Origin: Saprospiraceae bacterium
Lineage (GTDB): Bacteria; Bacteroidota; Bacteroidia; Chitinophagales; Saprospiraceae
Assembly: GCA_020630355.1 (NCBI GenBank)
Contig: JAHDBO010000080.1
Coordinates: forward strand, 1 to 8,322
Length of the DNA: 8,322 bases
Direction of reading: 5' to 3'
Part shown: piece by piece, positions 1 through 5,813 of the stretch
Numbering within the stretch: position 1 is the first letter of the stretch
How the letters are laid out: every line of letters starts with the position of its first letter
The notes under the pieces: generated by a model
Seen by the model: only the letters and a program-made list of their open reading frames with translations
Told to the model about the DNA's origin: nothing
Databases searched by the model: none
Program-made: the position numbers and the translations under genes

Positions 1-467
1 GGATTGATGAGGTATTTTGTAGGCAGCTCTTTTACCCCGTATTCATTAGCAATTTTACTATTGAAAAAACGCAGGTTAGTTGCCAAGTCTAAGACATGTA
101 AATCCCAATTCAAGCCAAACCTATCGATTGCTCTTTTCCAGCGATTGGCGTCTTGTTCGACAGCTATACTCAATATCTTGAACGTCCCTCCTTCTTTGAA
201 GGTCTTATCAGAAAACTTTGCGTTCATCGCTTTCAATGCTGGGAACTCCGCAATACAGGGTCCGCACCAACTCCCCCAAAAATCTATAAGAACGTAATTC
301 CCTTTTTCTGCACTTAAAGCAAATGCTTCCCCATTAGGTAGGGTCGCCTTGATTTCTTGGGCTGTTTCCCCATTGATAAACTTGGGCTGCATATATAAAT
401 AGCGTCCTAGGATGCCACCAACAACTAGCAGTAAGACCAAGATTAAAAGTATATTCGATTTATTCAT
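1..467 (-). CDS. TlpA/thioredoxin-like membrane-anchored thiol-disulfide oxidoreductase, 3'-truncated by the window edge
   Basis: The reverse strand reads from an ATG at 467 for 155 codons with no stop and runs off the left edge. Residues 1-5 (MNKSN) precede a hydrophobic stretch at about 6-20, which should act as an uncleaved membrane anchor placing the rest in the periplasm. No lipobox cysteine is visible. The thioredoxin fold follows: the strand VLIDFWGSW leads into the redox motif WCGPC at residues 67-71 (positions 255-269), and ELPTKYLINP at 147-156 carries the cis-proline (Pro149) typical of the family. Compared with TlpA/ResA-like proteins only the last few dozen residues should be missing. 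By family it reduces or exchanges disulfides of exported proteins, for example in cytochrome c maturation or the envelope stress response; its partner cannot be told from here. It is transcribed divergently from the GH3 gene. Family assignment is secure, specific role is not. Confidence 0.9.
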   Translation of the reverse strand, partial: MNKSNILLILVLLLVVGGILGRYLYMQPKFINGETAQEIKATLPNGEAFALSAEKGNYVLIDFWGSWCGPCIAEFPALKAMNAKFSDKTFKEGGTFKILSIAVEQDANRWKRAIDRFGLNWDLHVLDLATNLRFFNSKIANEYGVKELPTKYLIN

Positions 468-473
468 TTCTTT

Positions 474-597
474 ATTGGTATAAATAGATTTATATGGGTA
501 CAAAATTGGTGTACATTGGTTCAATATATTGATTTGATTGTATAAGCCCAAACTCATCTGTCCCTATTTAAACCCATTTATACCAATCATATACCTA
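474..597. repeat. 12-bp perfect inverted repeat with 100-bp spacing
   Basis: ATTGGTATAAAT at 474-485 is the exact reverse complement of ATTTATACCAAT at 586-597. The left arm lies only 7 bp upstream of the TlpA-like start codon. It overlaps a smaller local dyad, TATAAAT-AG-ATTTATA, at 479-494. A shorter inverted pair, ATGGGT (494-499) / ACCCAT (582-587), is nested inside. The arms could be paired operator sites for a looping regulator, or may simply reflect AT-rich sequence. The repeat itself is certain, a function is not. Confidence 0.5.
506..536 (+). promoter_or_regulatory. Candidate Bacteroidota-type promoter toward the GH3 fusion gene
   Basis: TTG at 506-508 is followed by a 20-bp spacer and TTGATTTG at 529-536, which matches five of the six fixed positions of the Bacteroidota -7 element TAnnTTTG. 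The -7 box overlaps the palindrome TCAATATATTGA (521-532), where a repressor could sit. The predicted 5' UTR would be long, about 190 nt. Tentative: only consensus matching supports it. Confidence 0.2.
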
Positions 598-620
598 TTT
601 TAACCTATCTCTAATCCTAA

Positions 621-628
621 CAAAAATA
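621..628 (-). promoter_or_regulatory. Candidate -7 element for the TlpA-like gene
   Basis: CAAAAATA on the plus strand reads TATTTTTG on the minus strand, a perfect match to the Bacteroidota -7 consensus TAnnTTTG. The nearest TTTG upstream on the minus strand (642-645) is only 13 bp away, so no -33 element sits at the usual distance. A chance match in AT-rich DNA is quite possible. Confidence 0.22.
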
Positions 629-641
629 TAAAAGCCCTTTT

Positions 642-668
642 CAAAATGATAAAAACAGGCAAAATGAT
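642..668 (+). repeat. 9-bp direct repeat upstream of the GH3 fusion gene
   Basis: CAAAATGAT occurs at 642-650 and again at 660-668, with starts 18 bp apart, 64-90 bp before the GH3 start. It could be a tandem binding site for an activator or a chance repeat. Nothing else supports a function. Confidence 0.3.
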
Positions 669-731
669 TATTATTACGAATCTTTGCGTCTGTTCTTGCG
701 TCTTAATTATTGAATCAAAAATACAATCGAC

Positions 732-3704
732 TTGCGTGTGAAAACGAGCATATTAATTCCTTTTCTTTTATCCATTTTTTATTGGCCACTCAATCAAGAA
801 AAAGGCTATGATGAGCAGAATCAAGCCATACTTGAAGCCACAATTGCACAACAAGAATGGGTCGATGATTTGTACGGGAAAATGAGCTTAGAGGAACGCA
901 TTGGTCAGTTGATTAATGTTCGAGCGCATTCCGACAAAGGGCCAGAACACGTAGCCGCAGTCGAAAAACTGATTAAAGATTATCACGTAGGTGGGATGAC
1001 TTTTTTTCAAGGGACGCCAGAAAAGCAAGTTGAACTGACCAACCGTTACCAAAAACTAGCAAAGCGAGTTCCTATTATGGTCGCCATTGATGCAGAATGG
1101 GGTTTGGGAATGCGTTTTTTGAAAGATGGATTTAGTTTTCCTAGGCAATTGACCTTAGGAGCGATTCGGGACAATCGCTTGATTTATGATATGGGTATCG
1201 AGGTCGCTAGACAAATGAAACGGGTCGGTGCCCACGTTAATTTTGCACCAGTGGTGGACGTCAATAACAATCCGAACAACCCCGTCATCAACAATCGCTC
1301 TTTTGGAGAGGATCGACACAATGTCGCTTCGAAGGGCTATATGTACATGAAGGGCATGCAAGATGGAGGGATTTTGGCTTGCGCCAAACATTTCCCTGGG
1401 CATGGTGATACAGATGTGGATTCGCATTATGATTTGCCACAAATTTGGCACGATAGTATCCGATTGGATAGTATTGAATTATATCCTTTCAAAGTCCTCG
1501 CCCAACATGGTGTGGGCAGTATGATGGCAGCCCATCTATTTATTCCTGCTATTGACAACACGCCCAATTTACCAACCACCCTTTCGGGAAAAGCCATTAA
1601 TCAATTGCTTCGAGAAGAAATTGGCTATGATGGATTGGTATTTACGGACGGACTGGAAATGAAGGGAGTCACTAAGCATCATAAGACAGGAGAATTGGAA
1701 GTCAAAGCACTCCAAGCTGGAAATGATATTTTATTATTACCAGAAAACACACCTGCTACGGTTCGAGAAATCAAGAAAGCTTTGGCAAATCAAACATTGG
1801 ATTCTCTACAATTTCAAGCGAGTGTCAAAAAAGTTTTACATGCCAAGTATCGCCTAGGCATGAATCGCAGAATCCTCATCAATGAGACAAATATTAGAAA
1901 AGAATTAGAAAAACCGAAAGCTTTTCAACTCAAGAAAAAATTGATTGAGAATGCAGTTACCCTTGTACGCAACGAAGATAATATCCTTCCTATTCAAGAC
2001 CTTTCTAAAGTTAGAATTGCTTCCGTCAGTATCGGTACTTCTAGCCCTACTGCCTTCCAAAAACGCCTAGGAAAATATGCTTCCGTCAGTCATTTTACTA
2101 ATAAAAAAGACATTAGTGCTGCCCGAAAAAAATCCTTGATTCAACAGTTGAAAAATTACGATTTAGTTTTGGTTGGAATGCACGATTTGAGCAATTGGCC
2201 GTCAAAATCTTTTGGTGTCAATCAAAGTATGATTTCGTTTGTAGAAGAATTGCAACAAGTAACAAAAGTTGGCTTGGTTTATTTTGGAAATCCTTACGCA
2301 CTGAAGTTTTTTGAGAATATCAAAAATGTATTGCTAGCGTATGAAGAGGACAGCATGTTTCAAGAAACAGCTGCTGAAGCTGCCTTTGGCGTATTTGCTA
2401 TCCAAGGCAGATTGCCGATTACAGCGTCGCCAAAAAGCAGTTATGGAACAGGGATAGATGTTCCTGCAGGAAAACGCCTGCGCTACGAAGCTCCCGAATT
2501 TGTAGGATTGAATCCTGATACTTTGGCATTGATAGATGAGATAGCAAAGGAAGCCATCAATATTAAAGCAACACCGGGCTGTGTTGTACTGACGGTTAAA
2601 GATGGTCGAGTAGTCTACCATGAAGCATTTGGGCATCATACCTATGCCAAGAAACGCAAGATGCAGAAAGACGATATTTTCGATTTGGCATCGGTGACCA
2701 AAATTGCTGCCACGACGATTTCTATTATGAAACTACATGAAGAAGGGCGTATCAGTATAGAAGATAAACTGGGCAAACACTTAAAAGAAGCAGTAGGAAC
2801 AAACAAAGAAAATCTCCTTATCAAAGATATTCTAGCACATCATGCGGGCTTAAAACCTTGGATTCCTTTTTACAAAGAAACCGTTACAGATAATAGAAGA
2901 AATCCTCGTCCCAAAAAGGAGTTTTACAAAAAGAAAAAAACGGAAAAATTCAGTATTCCTGTTACGGATAAACTCTTCATGGAAAACTCCTATGTCGACA
3001 CGGTATGGAAAAAAATCTATGAATCTGACTTGCGTTCTAATAATAATTATCGCTACTCTGACTTGGGCATGTATTTGATGGCACGATTGGTCAAAGAAAA
3101 AACAGGTAAATCGCTAGACCGATACGTTGAAGATGTTTTCTATAAACCGATGGGCTTAAAATCGACATTGTACAATCCTTTGCGTCGTTTTGACCGCAAA
3201 CGCATCGTACCCTCGGAGCAAGACAAGTATTTCCGCCGTGCTAAAATACACGGACATGTACATGATATGGGTGCAGCCATGATAGGTGGTGTCAGCGGCC
3301 ACGCTGGTTTGTTTGGCACTGCCAATGATATGGCAGCGCTGATGCAAATGTTGCTGAACAAAGGGAAATATGGTGGACAGCAATACCTGAAACCTGAAAC
3401 GGTGCAACTATTCACCACACGTCATCCTAGGAGCAGCCGACGAGGAATCGGCTTCGATATGCGAGAAATTGATTCAGGCAAAAGCCAAAATGTCTCCCCA
3501 AAAGCGGACTACGCTACCTTTGGGCACTTAGGTTTTACAGGTACGGCAGTTTGGGCGGACCCTACACACAATGTCATCACTATTTTCTTATCCAATCGAA
3601 CCTATCCTAGTATGAACAACTATCGTCTGAATAAGAAAGATATCCGCCCTAGGATACAAGAAGTGATATACAGGGCGAAGGCAGCAGGGCTTTCCTCGTA
3701 TTGA
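732..3704 (+). CDS. Exported NagZ-like GH3 beta-N-acetylglucosaminidase fused to a serine beta-lactamase-family (S12) domain
   Basis: A 990-residue, three-domain protein. The start is TTG at 732 or, more plausibly, GTG at 738, which gives MKTSILIPFLLSIF, a short signal peptide; an in-frame stop at 711 and no in-frame ATG rule out a longer ATG-started form. Residues about 44-377 are the GH3 barrel with the NagZ signature KHFPGHGDTDVDSH (219-232), whose Asp230-His232 pair matches the acid/base dyad of NagZ enzymes, and the nucleophile Asp306 in VFTDGLEM. About 400-565 resembles a GH3 C-terminal domain. About 590-975 is a serine hydrolase domain with SVTK (Ser654, Lys657), YSD (Tyr775-Asp777) and HLG (932-934). 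By family the GH3 part removes N-acetylglucosamine from peptidoglycan fragments in the periplasm; the C-terminal part is probably a peptidase, amidase or esterase on the same material rather than a true beta-lactamase. A lysine/arginine-rich insert lies at 722-739. Transcribed alone. Confidence 0.93.
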   Translation: MRVKTSILIPFLLSIFYWPLNQEKGYDEQNQAILEATIAQQEWVDDLYGKMSLEERIGQLINVRAHSDKGPEHVAAVEKLIKDYHVGGMTFFQGTPEKQVELTNRYQKLAKRVPIMVAIDAEWGLGMRFLKDGFSFPRQLTLGAIRDNRLIYDMGIEVARQMKRVGAHVNFAPVVDVNNNPNNPVINNRSFGEDRHNVASKGYMYMKGMQDGGILACAKHFPGHGDTDVDSHYDLPQIWHDSIRLDSIELYPFKVLAQHGVGSMMAAHLFIPAIDNTPNLPTTLSGKAINQLLREEIGYDGLVFTDGLEMKGVTKHHKTGELEVKALQAGNDILLLPENTPATVREIKKALANQTLDSLQFQASVKKVLHAKYRLGMNRRILINETNIRKELEKPKAFQLKKKLIENAVTLVRNEDNILPIQDLSKVRIASVSIGTSSPTAFQKRLGKYASVSHFTNKKDISAARKKSLIQQLKNYDLVLVGMHDLSNWPSKSFGVNQSMISFVEELQQVTKVGLVYFGNPYALKFFENIKNVLLAYEEDSMFQETAAEAAFGVFAIQGRLPITASPKSSYGTGIDVPAGKRLRYEAPEFVGLNPDTLALIDEIAKEAINIKATPGCVVLTVKDGRVVYHEAFGHHTYAKKRKMQKDDIFDLASVTKIAATTISIMKLHEEGRISIEDKLGKHLKEAVGTNKENLLIKDILAHHAGLKPWIPFYKETVTDNRRNPRPKKEFYKKKKTEKFSIPVTDKLFMENSYVDTVWKKIYESDLRSNNNYRYSDLGMYLMARLVKEKTGKSLDRYVEDVFYKPMGLKSTLYNPLRRFDRKRIVPSEQDKYFRRAKIHGHVHDMGAAMIGGVSGHAGLFGTANDMAALMQMLLNKGKYGGQQYLKPETVQLFTTRHPRSSRRGIGFDMREIDSGKSQNVSPKADYATFGHLGFTGTAVWADPTHNVITIFLSNRTYPSMNNYRLNKKDIRPRIQEVIYRAKAAGLSSY

Positions 3705-3730
3705 TTCTTGAATCCAATACATCTTTTTTT
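3698..3730 (+). terminator. Intrinsic terminator overlapping the GH3 gene stop codon
   Basis: GTATTGATTC (3698-3707) pairs with GAATCCAATAC (3710-3720) through ten base pairs with one bulged C, and T7 follows at 3724-3730. The loop is only two bases, so the top pairs probably open. The stem includes the TGA stop at 3702-3704. It is weaker than the next hairpin downstream and probably acts together with it. A minor 5-bp hairpin, ACGAA/TTCGT, lies between them at 3735-3750. Confidence 0.5.
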
Positions 3731-3773
3731 CTTTACGAAAAGGTATTCGTTCTTTTGATACTGTATTTAAAAT

Positions 3774-3810
3774 AAAAATAACCAACTGATAATCAGTTGG
3801 TTATTTTTTT
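3774..3810. terminator. Strong bidirectional intrinsic terminator
   Basis: AACCAACTGAT (3780-3790) and ATCAGTTGGTT (3792-3802) are perfect reverse complements. The stem is flanked by A5 (3774-3778) on the left and T7 (3804-3810) on the right, so it can terminate in both directions and the A and T tracts extend the pairing. It insulates the ilv control region from the GH3 gene, so the ilv promoter should lie to its right. Confidence 0.88.
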
Positions 3811-3850
3811 ATACATTTTTTTGAGTACCGTAACAGCTTTTTTATTTCTA

Positions 3851-3882
3851 TTTGCAATCCTCGAAAGGGCATCCTACCTTTA
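3851..3882 (+). promoter_or_regulatory. Candidate promoter of the ilv leader transcript
   Basis: TTTG at 3851-3854, a 20-bp spacer, and TACCTTTA at 3875-3882 match the Bacteroidota TTTG / TAnnTTTG pattern except for the last base. The RNA would begin near 3888, about 44 nt before the leader peptide start. An overlapping alternative is TTG 3821-3823 with TCTATTTG 3847-3854 (23-bp spacer). One of them is expected because the terminator at 3774-3810 blocks read-through from upstream. Which one is used is not certain. Confidence 0.4.
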
Positions 3883-3931
3883 AATCAACGAAAAAGTAAT
3901 AGTTAGTAATAATAAAGTAAGTAATAAGCCA

Positions 3932-3985
3932 ATGAAACCATTTATCACTATCATCATCATTATTGTAGTGGTCATTATTATTTGA
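3932..3985 (+). CDS. ilvL: Ile/Val-rich leader peptide of the ilv operon (attenuation control)
   Basis: ATG at 3932 opens a 17-codon ORF reading MKPFITIIIIIVVVIII. Twelve of its 17 residues are branched-chain: Ile at 5, 7-11 and 15-17, Val at 12-14, and no Leu. Ile codons are ATC (four) and ATT (five). The TGA stop at 3983-3985 is followed in frame by TAA TAA, so three stops stand in a row. The run resembles the VVVIII core of the E. coli ilvGMEDA leader, although no descent is implied and the symbol is by functional analogy. There is no clear Shine-Dalgarno sequence, which is usual in this phylum. The ORF lies between a strong upstream terminator and the attenuator hairpin at 4015-4050, with ilvD beginning at 4109. 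The peptide itself is probably inert: its translation senses charged tRNA(Ile) and perhaps tRNA(Val). Composition and position make a chance ORF very unlikely. Confidence 0.9.
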   Translation: MKPFITIIIIIVVVIII

Positions 3986-4029
3986 TAATAATGGGAATGG
4001 TTCTTTGTTTTTTGAAAAAGCCCTTCTCA
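3935..4029 (+). promoter_or_regulatory. Attenuator switch: anti-antiterminator and antiterminator segments
   Basis: Three RNA pairings compete. Antiterminator: 3992-4006 (TGGGAATGGTTCTTT) pairs with 4015-4029 at 13 of 15 positions, counting two G-U pairs; the mismatches are T3998/C4023 and C4003/A4018, and the loop is 4007-4014. This takes up the complete 5' arm of the terminator. Anti-antiterminator: AACCATT (3936-3942, leader codons 2-4) pairs perfectly with AATGGTT (3996-4002), plus a wobble 3943-3995. A nested hairpin, CATTATTAT (3973-3981) with ATAATAATG (3985-3993), covers the last Ile codons and the stops. A ribosome stalled in the Ile run at 3944-3964 would cover codons 2-4, freeing 3995-4006 to form the antiterminator and let transcription reach ilvD. 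Free passage to the stop, or no translation, favours termination. The pairings are visible in the sequence; the mechanism is inferred from known attenuators. Confidence 0.8.
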
Positions 4030-4050
4030 ACCAACAGAAGGGCTTTTTTT
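4015..4050 (+). terminator. Attenuator terminator of the ilvDBN operon
   Basis: AAAAAGCCCTTCT (4015-4027) and AGAAGGGCTTTTT (4036-4048) form a perfect 13-bp stem with an 8-base loop (4028-4035) and T7 at 4044-4050. It ends 58 nt before the ilvD start and 65 nt after the leader peptide stop. A terminator between a promoter and its own operon makes sense only as a conditional one, and the Ile/Val leader ORF before it supplies the condition. Confidence 0.92.
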
Positions 4051-4108
4051 AATAAGGGATTATAAGCGTCTGAAATAAGGATACAAATCTCACAAGTACA
4101 AGCAAGCA

Positions 4109-5785
4109 ATGGAATTAAATAAGTATAGTAAAAATGTCACCCAAGACCCTACTCAACCAGCCGCACAGGCAATGCTTCATGCAATTGGTTTGAGTCGAGA
4201 GGATTTGAAAAAGCCTTTAATCGGTGTAGCTAGTACAGGCTACGAGGGTAATCCTTGTAATATGCACTTGAACGATTTGGCGATACATGTCAAAAAGGGC
4301 ATTAATGAGTCGGAGGGCGTTGGCTTGATTTTCAATACCATTGGTGTTTCTGATGGTATTTCTATGGGTACTTATGGTATGCGTTATTCCTTGCCTTCTC
4401 GTGATATTATTGCAGATTCCGTGGAAACTGTAGTACAAGCAATGAGTTACGACGGCGTTGTTACAGTTGTAGGTTGTGATAAAAATATGCCTGGTGCTTT
4501 GATGGCAATGATTCGCTTAGATAGGCCTTCTATCTTAGTTTATGGTGGTACAATTGCTTCTGGTTGTCACGAGGATAAAAAACTGGATGTCGTTTCTGCT
4601 TTTGAAGCTTGGGGAGAAAAGATGAGCGGGCAAATAGATGACGAAGCTTACCAAGCAGTTATTGAAAATGCTTGTCCAGGCGCAGGTGCTTGTGGTGGAA
4701 TGTACACTGCCAATACGATGGCCTCTTCAATCGAGGCTTTAGGCATGGCACTGCCTTATAACTCTTCAAACCCTGCTATTAGTGCAGAAAAAGAAATCGA
4801 GTGTTTGACTGCTGGTCAGCAGGTGATGGAATTGATTAAAAAAGACATCAAACCATCCGACATTATCACTAAAAAATCTTTTGAAAACGCCCTGACACTA
4901 ATCACGGTTTTGGGTGGCTCGACGAATGCCGTTTTGCATTATTTAGCAATAGCAGATACGGCAGGGATTGATATAACAATTGACGATTTCCAACGCATCA
5001 GCGATAAAACACCTTTCCTAGCAGATTTAAAACCAAGTGGACAATATGCGATGGAAGATGTACATAAAATCGGTGGTATTCCAGCTGTTATGAAATATTT
5101 ACTAGAAAACGGAATGCTTCATGGTGATTGTATGACTGTAACTGGCAAGACTATTGCAGAAAATTTAGCAGATGTCCCTAATATGCTCGAAAACCAAACG
5201 GTAATTCGACCACTAGATGCACCGATAAAAGAGACAGGACATCTAAGAATATTAAAAGGCAACCTAGCACCTGAAGGCTCGGTTGCCAAAATCACCGGAA
5301 AAGAAGGTTTACAATTTTCAGGAACAGCAAAAGTTTTTGAAGGCGAATTTGAAGCCAATGATGGTATCCGTAATGGCTTGGTAAATGCAGGAGATGTCGT
5401 TGTAATTCGCTACGAAGGCCCTCAGGGTGGTCCTGGTATGCCCGAAATGCTGAAACCAACCGCAGCCATTATGGGCGTTGGTTTAGGCAAATCTGTAGCC
5501 TTGATTACAGACGGTCGTTTTTCTGGCGGTACACATGGTTTTGTAGTAGGGCATATCACGCCTGAAGCGCAAGCTGGTGGCACGATTGCCCTTTTGAAAG
5601 ATGGTGATAAAATCACGATTGATGCGATTGCTAATACAATTGAAGTTGATTTAACAGATGAAGAAATTGCTACACGTAAAGCAAAATGGCAAGCACCTCC
5701 ACTGAAGGTCAAAAGAGGCTCATTGTATAAATATGCCAAAACGGTCTCTTCTGCTTCTGAGGGTTGCGTAACAGATAAATTATAA
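4109..5785 (+). CDS. ilvD: Dihydroxyacid dehydratase
   Basis: The 558-residue product dehydrates 2,3-dihydroxyisovalerate and 2,3-dihydroxy-3-methylvalerate to the 2-keto acid precursors of valine/leucine and isoleucine, in the cytoplasm. Both IlvD/Edd family signatures are present: CDKNMPG at 123-129 and TDGRFSGGTHG at 467-477, with the presumed catalytic serine Ser472. Cys50, Cys123 and Cys195 (in CPGAGACGG) are the expected Fe-S ligands. Asp82 and Lys125 match the Mg-binding aspartate and the carbamylated lysine of [2Fe-2S] relatives such as L-arabinonate dehydratase. Length matches the short bacterial form, whereas E. coli IlvD has 616 residues; a [2Fe-2S] cluster is therefore possible but not proven. 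The start at 4109 is the first ATG after the attenuator and gives a normal N-terminus. It is first in an ilvD-ilvB-ilvN operon, with 28 nt to ilvB, and is controlled by the attenuator just upstream. Confidence 0.97.
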   Translation: MELNKYSKNVTQDPTQPAAQAMLHAIGLSREDLKKPLIGVASTGYEGNPCNMHLNDLAIHVKKGINESEGVGLIFNTIGVSDGISMGTYGMRYSLPSRDIIADSVETVVQAMSYDGVVTVVGCDKNMPGALMAMIRLDRPSILVYGGTIASGCHEDKKLDVVSAFEAWGEKMSGQIDDEAYQAVIENACPGAGACGGMYTANTMASSIEALGMALPYNSSNPAISAEKEIECLTAGQQVMELIKKDIKPSDIITKKSFENALTLITVLGGSTNAVLHYLAIADTAGIDITIDDFQRISDKTPFLADLKPSGQYAMEDVHKIGGIPAVMKYLLENGMLHGDCMTVTGKTIAENLADVPNMLENQTVIRPLDAPIKETGHLRILKGNLAPEGSVAKITGKEGLQFSGTAKVFEGEFEANDGIRNGLVNAGDVVVIRYEGPQGGPGMPEMLKPTAAIMGVGLGKSVALITDGRFSGGTHGFVVGHITPEAQAGGTIALLKDGDKITIDAIANTIEVDLTDEEIATRKAKWQAPPLKVKRGSLYKYAKTVSSASEGCVTDKL

Positions 5786-5813
5786 TTTTTTCCTACCAAA
5801 AAATAACAACAAT

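Larger units (their letters stand above)
468..731. other. Divergent intergenic region between the TlpA-like gene and the GH3 fusion gene
   Basis: These 264 AT-rich bases hold no ORF I can support. They contain a 12-bp inverted repeat (474-485 / 586-597), a 12-bp perfect palindrome TCAATATATTGA at 521-532, a 9-bp direct repeat CAAAATGAT at 642-650 and 660-668, and candidate promoters for both directions. The hexamer ATTGGT occurs at 474, 505 and 515. Both flanking genes are transcribed outward, so both of their promoters must lie here. No ribosomal-leader or riboswitch-like structure was recognised. Confidence 0.7.

Noticed and set aside
4..297. Plus-strand 97-codon ORF
   Set aside because: It is the shadow of the TlpA-like gene, whose WCGPC motif and cis-Pro region are clear on the minus strand.
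3863..3870. GAAAGGGC as a possible antiterminator segment against GCCCTT in the terminator
   Set aside because: It gives only six contiguous pairs and lies before the leader peptide. The segment 3992-4006 pairs with the full terminator arm and is better placed. It also falls at or before the likely transcription start.
3848..4030. Minus-strand 60-codon ORF across the ilv leader
   Set aside because: It is the antisense of the Ile/Val codon run and the terminator arm, has an asparagine-rich low-complexity sequence and no recognisable domain.
3811..4108. T-box or other tRNA/metabolite riboswitch before ilvD
   Set aside because: No T-box sequence or specifier-loop architecture is visible, and the Ile/Val leader ORF explains the conditional terminator.
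5422..5799. Minus-strand 125-codon ORF inside ilvD
   Set aside because: It is antisense to the conserved C-terminal half of ilvD and has no family features; the length follows from the codon use of ilvD.
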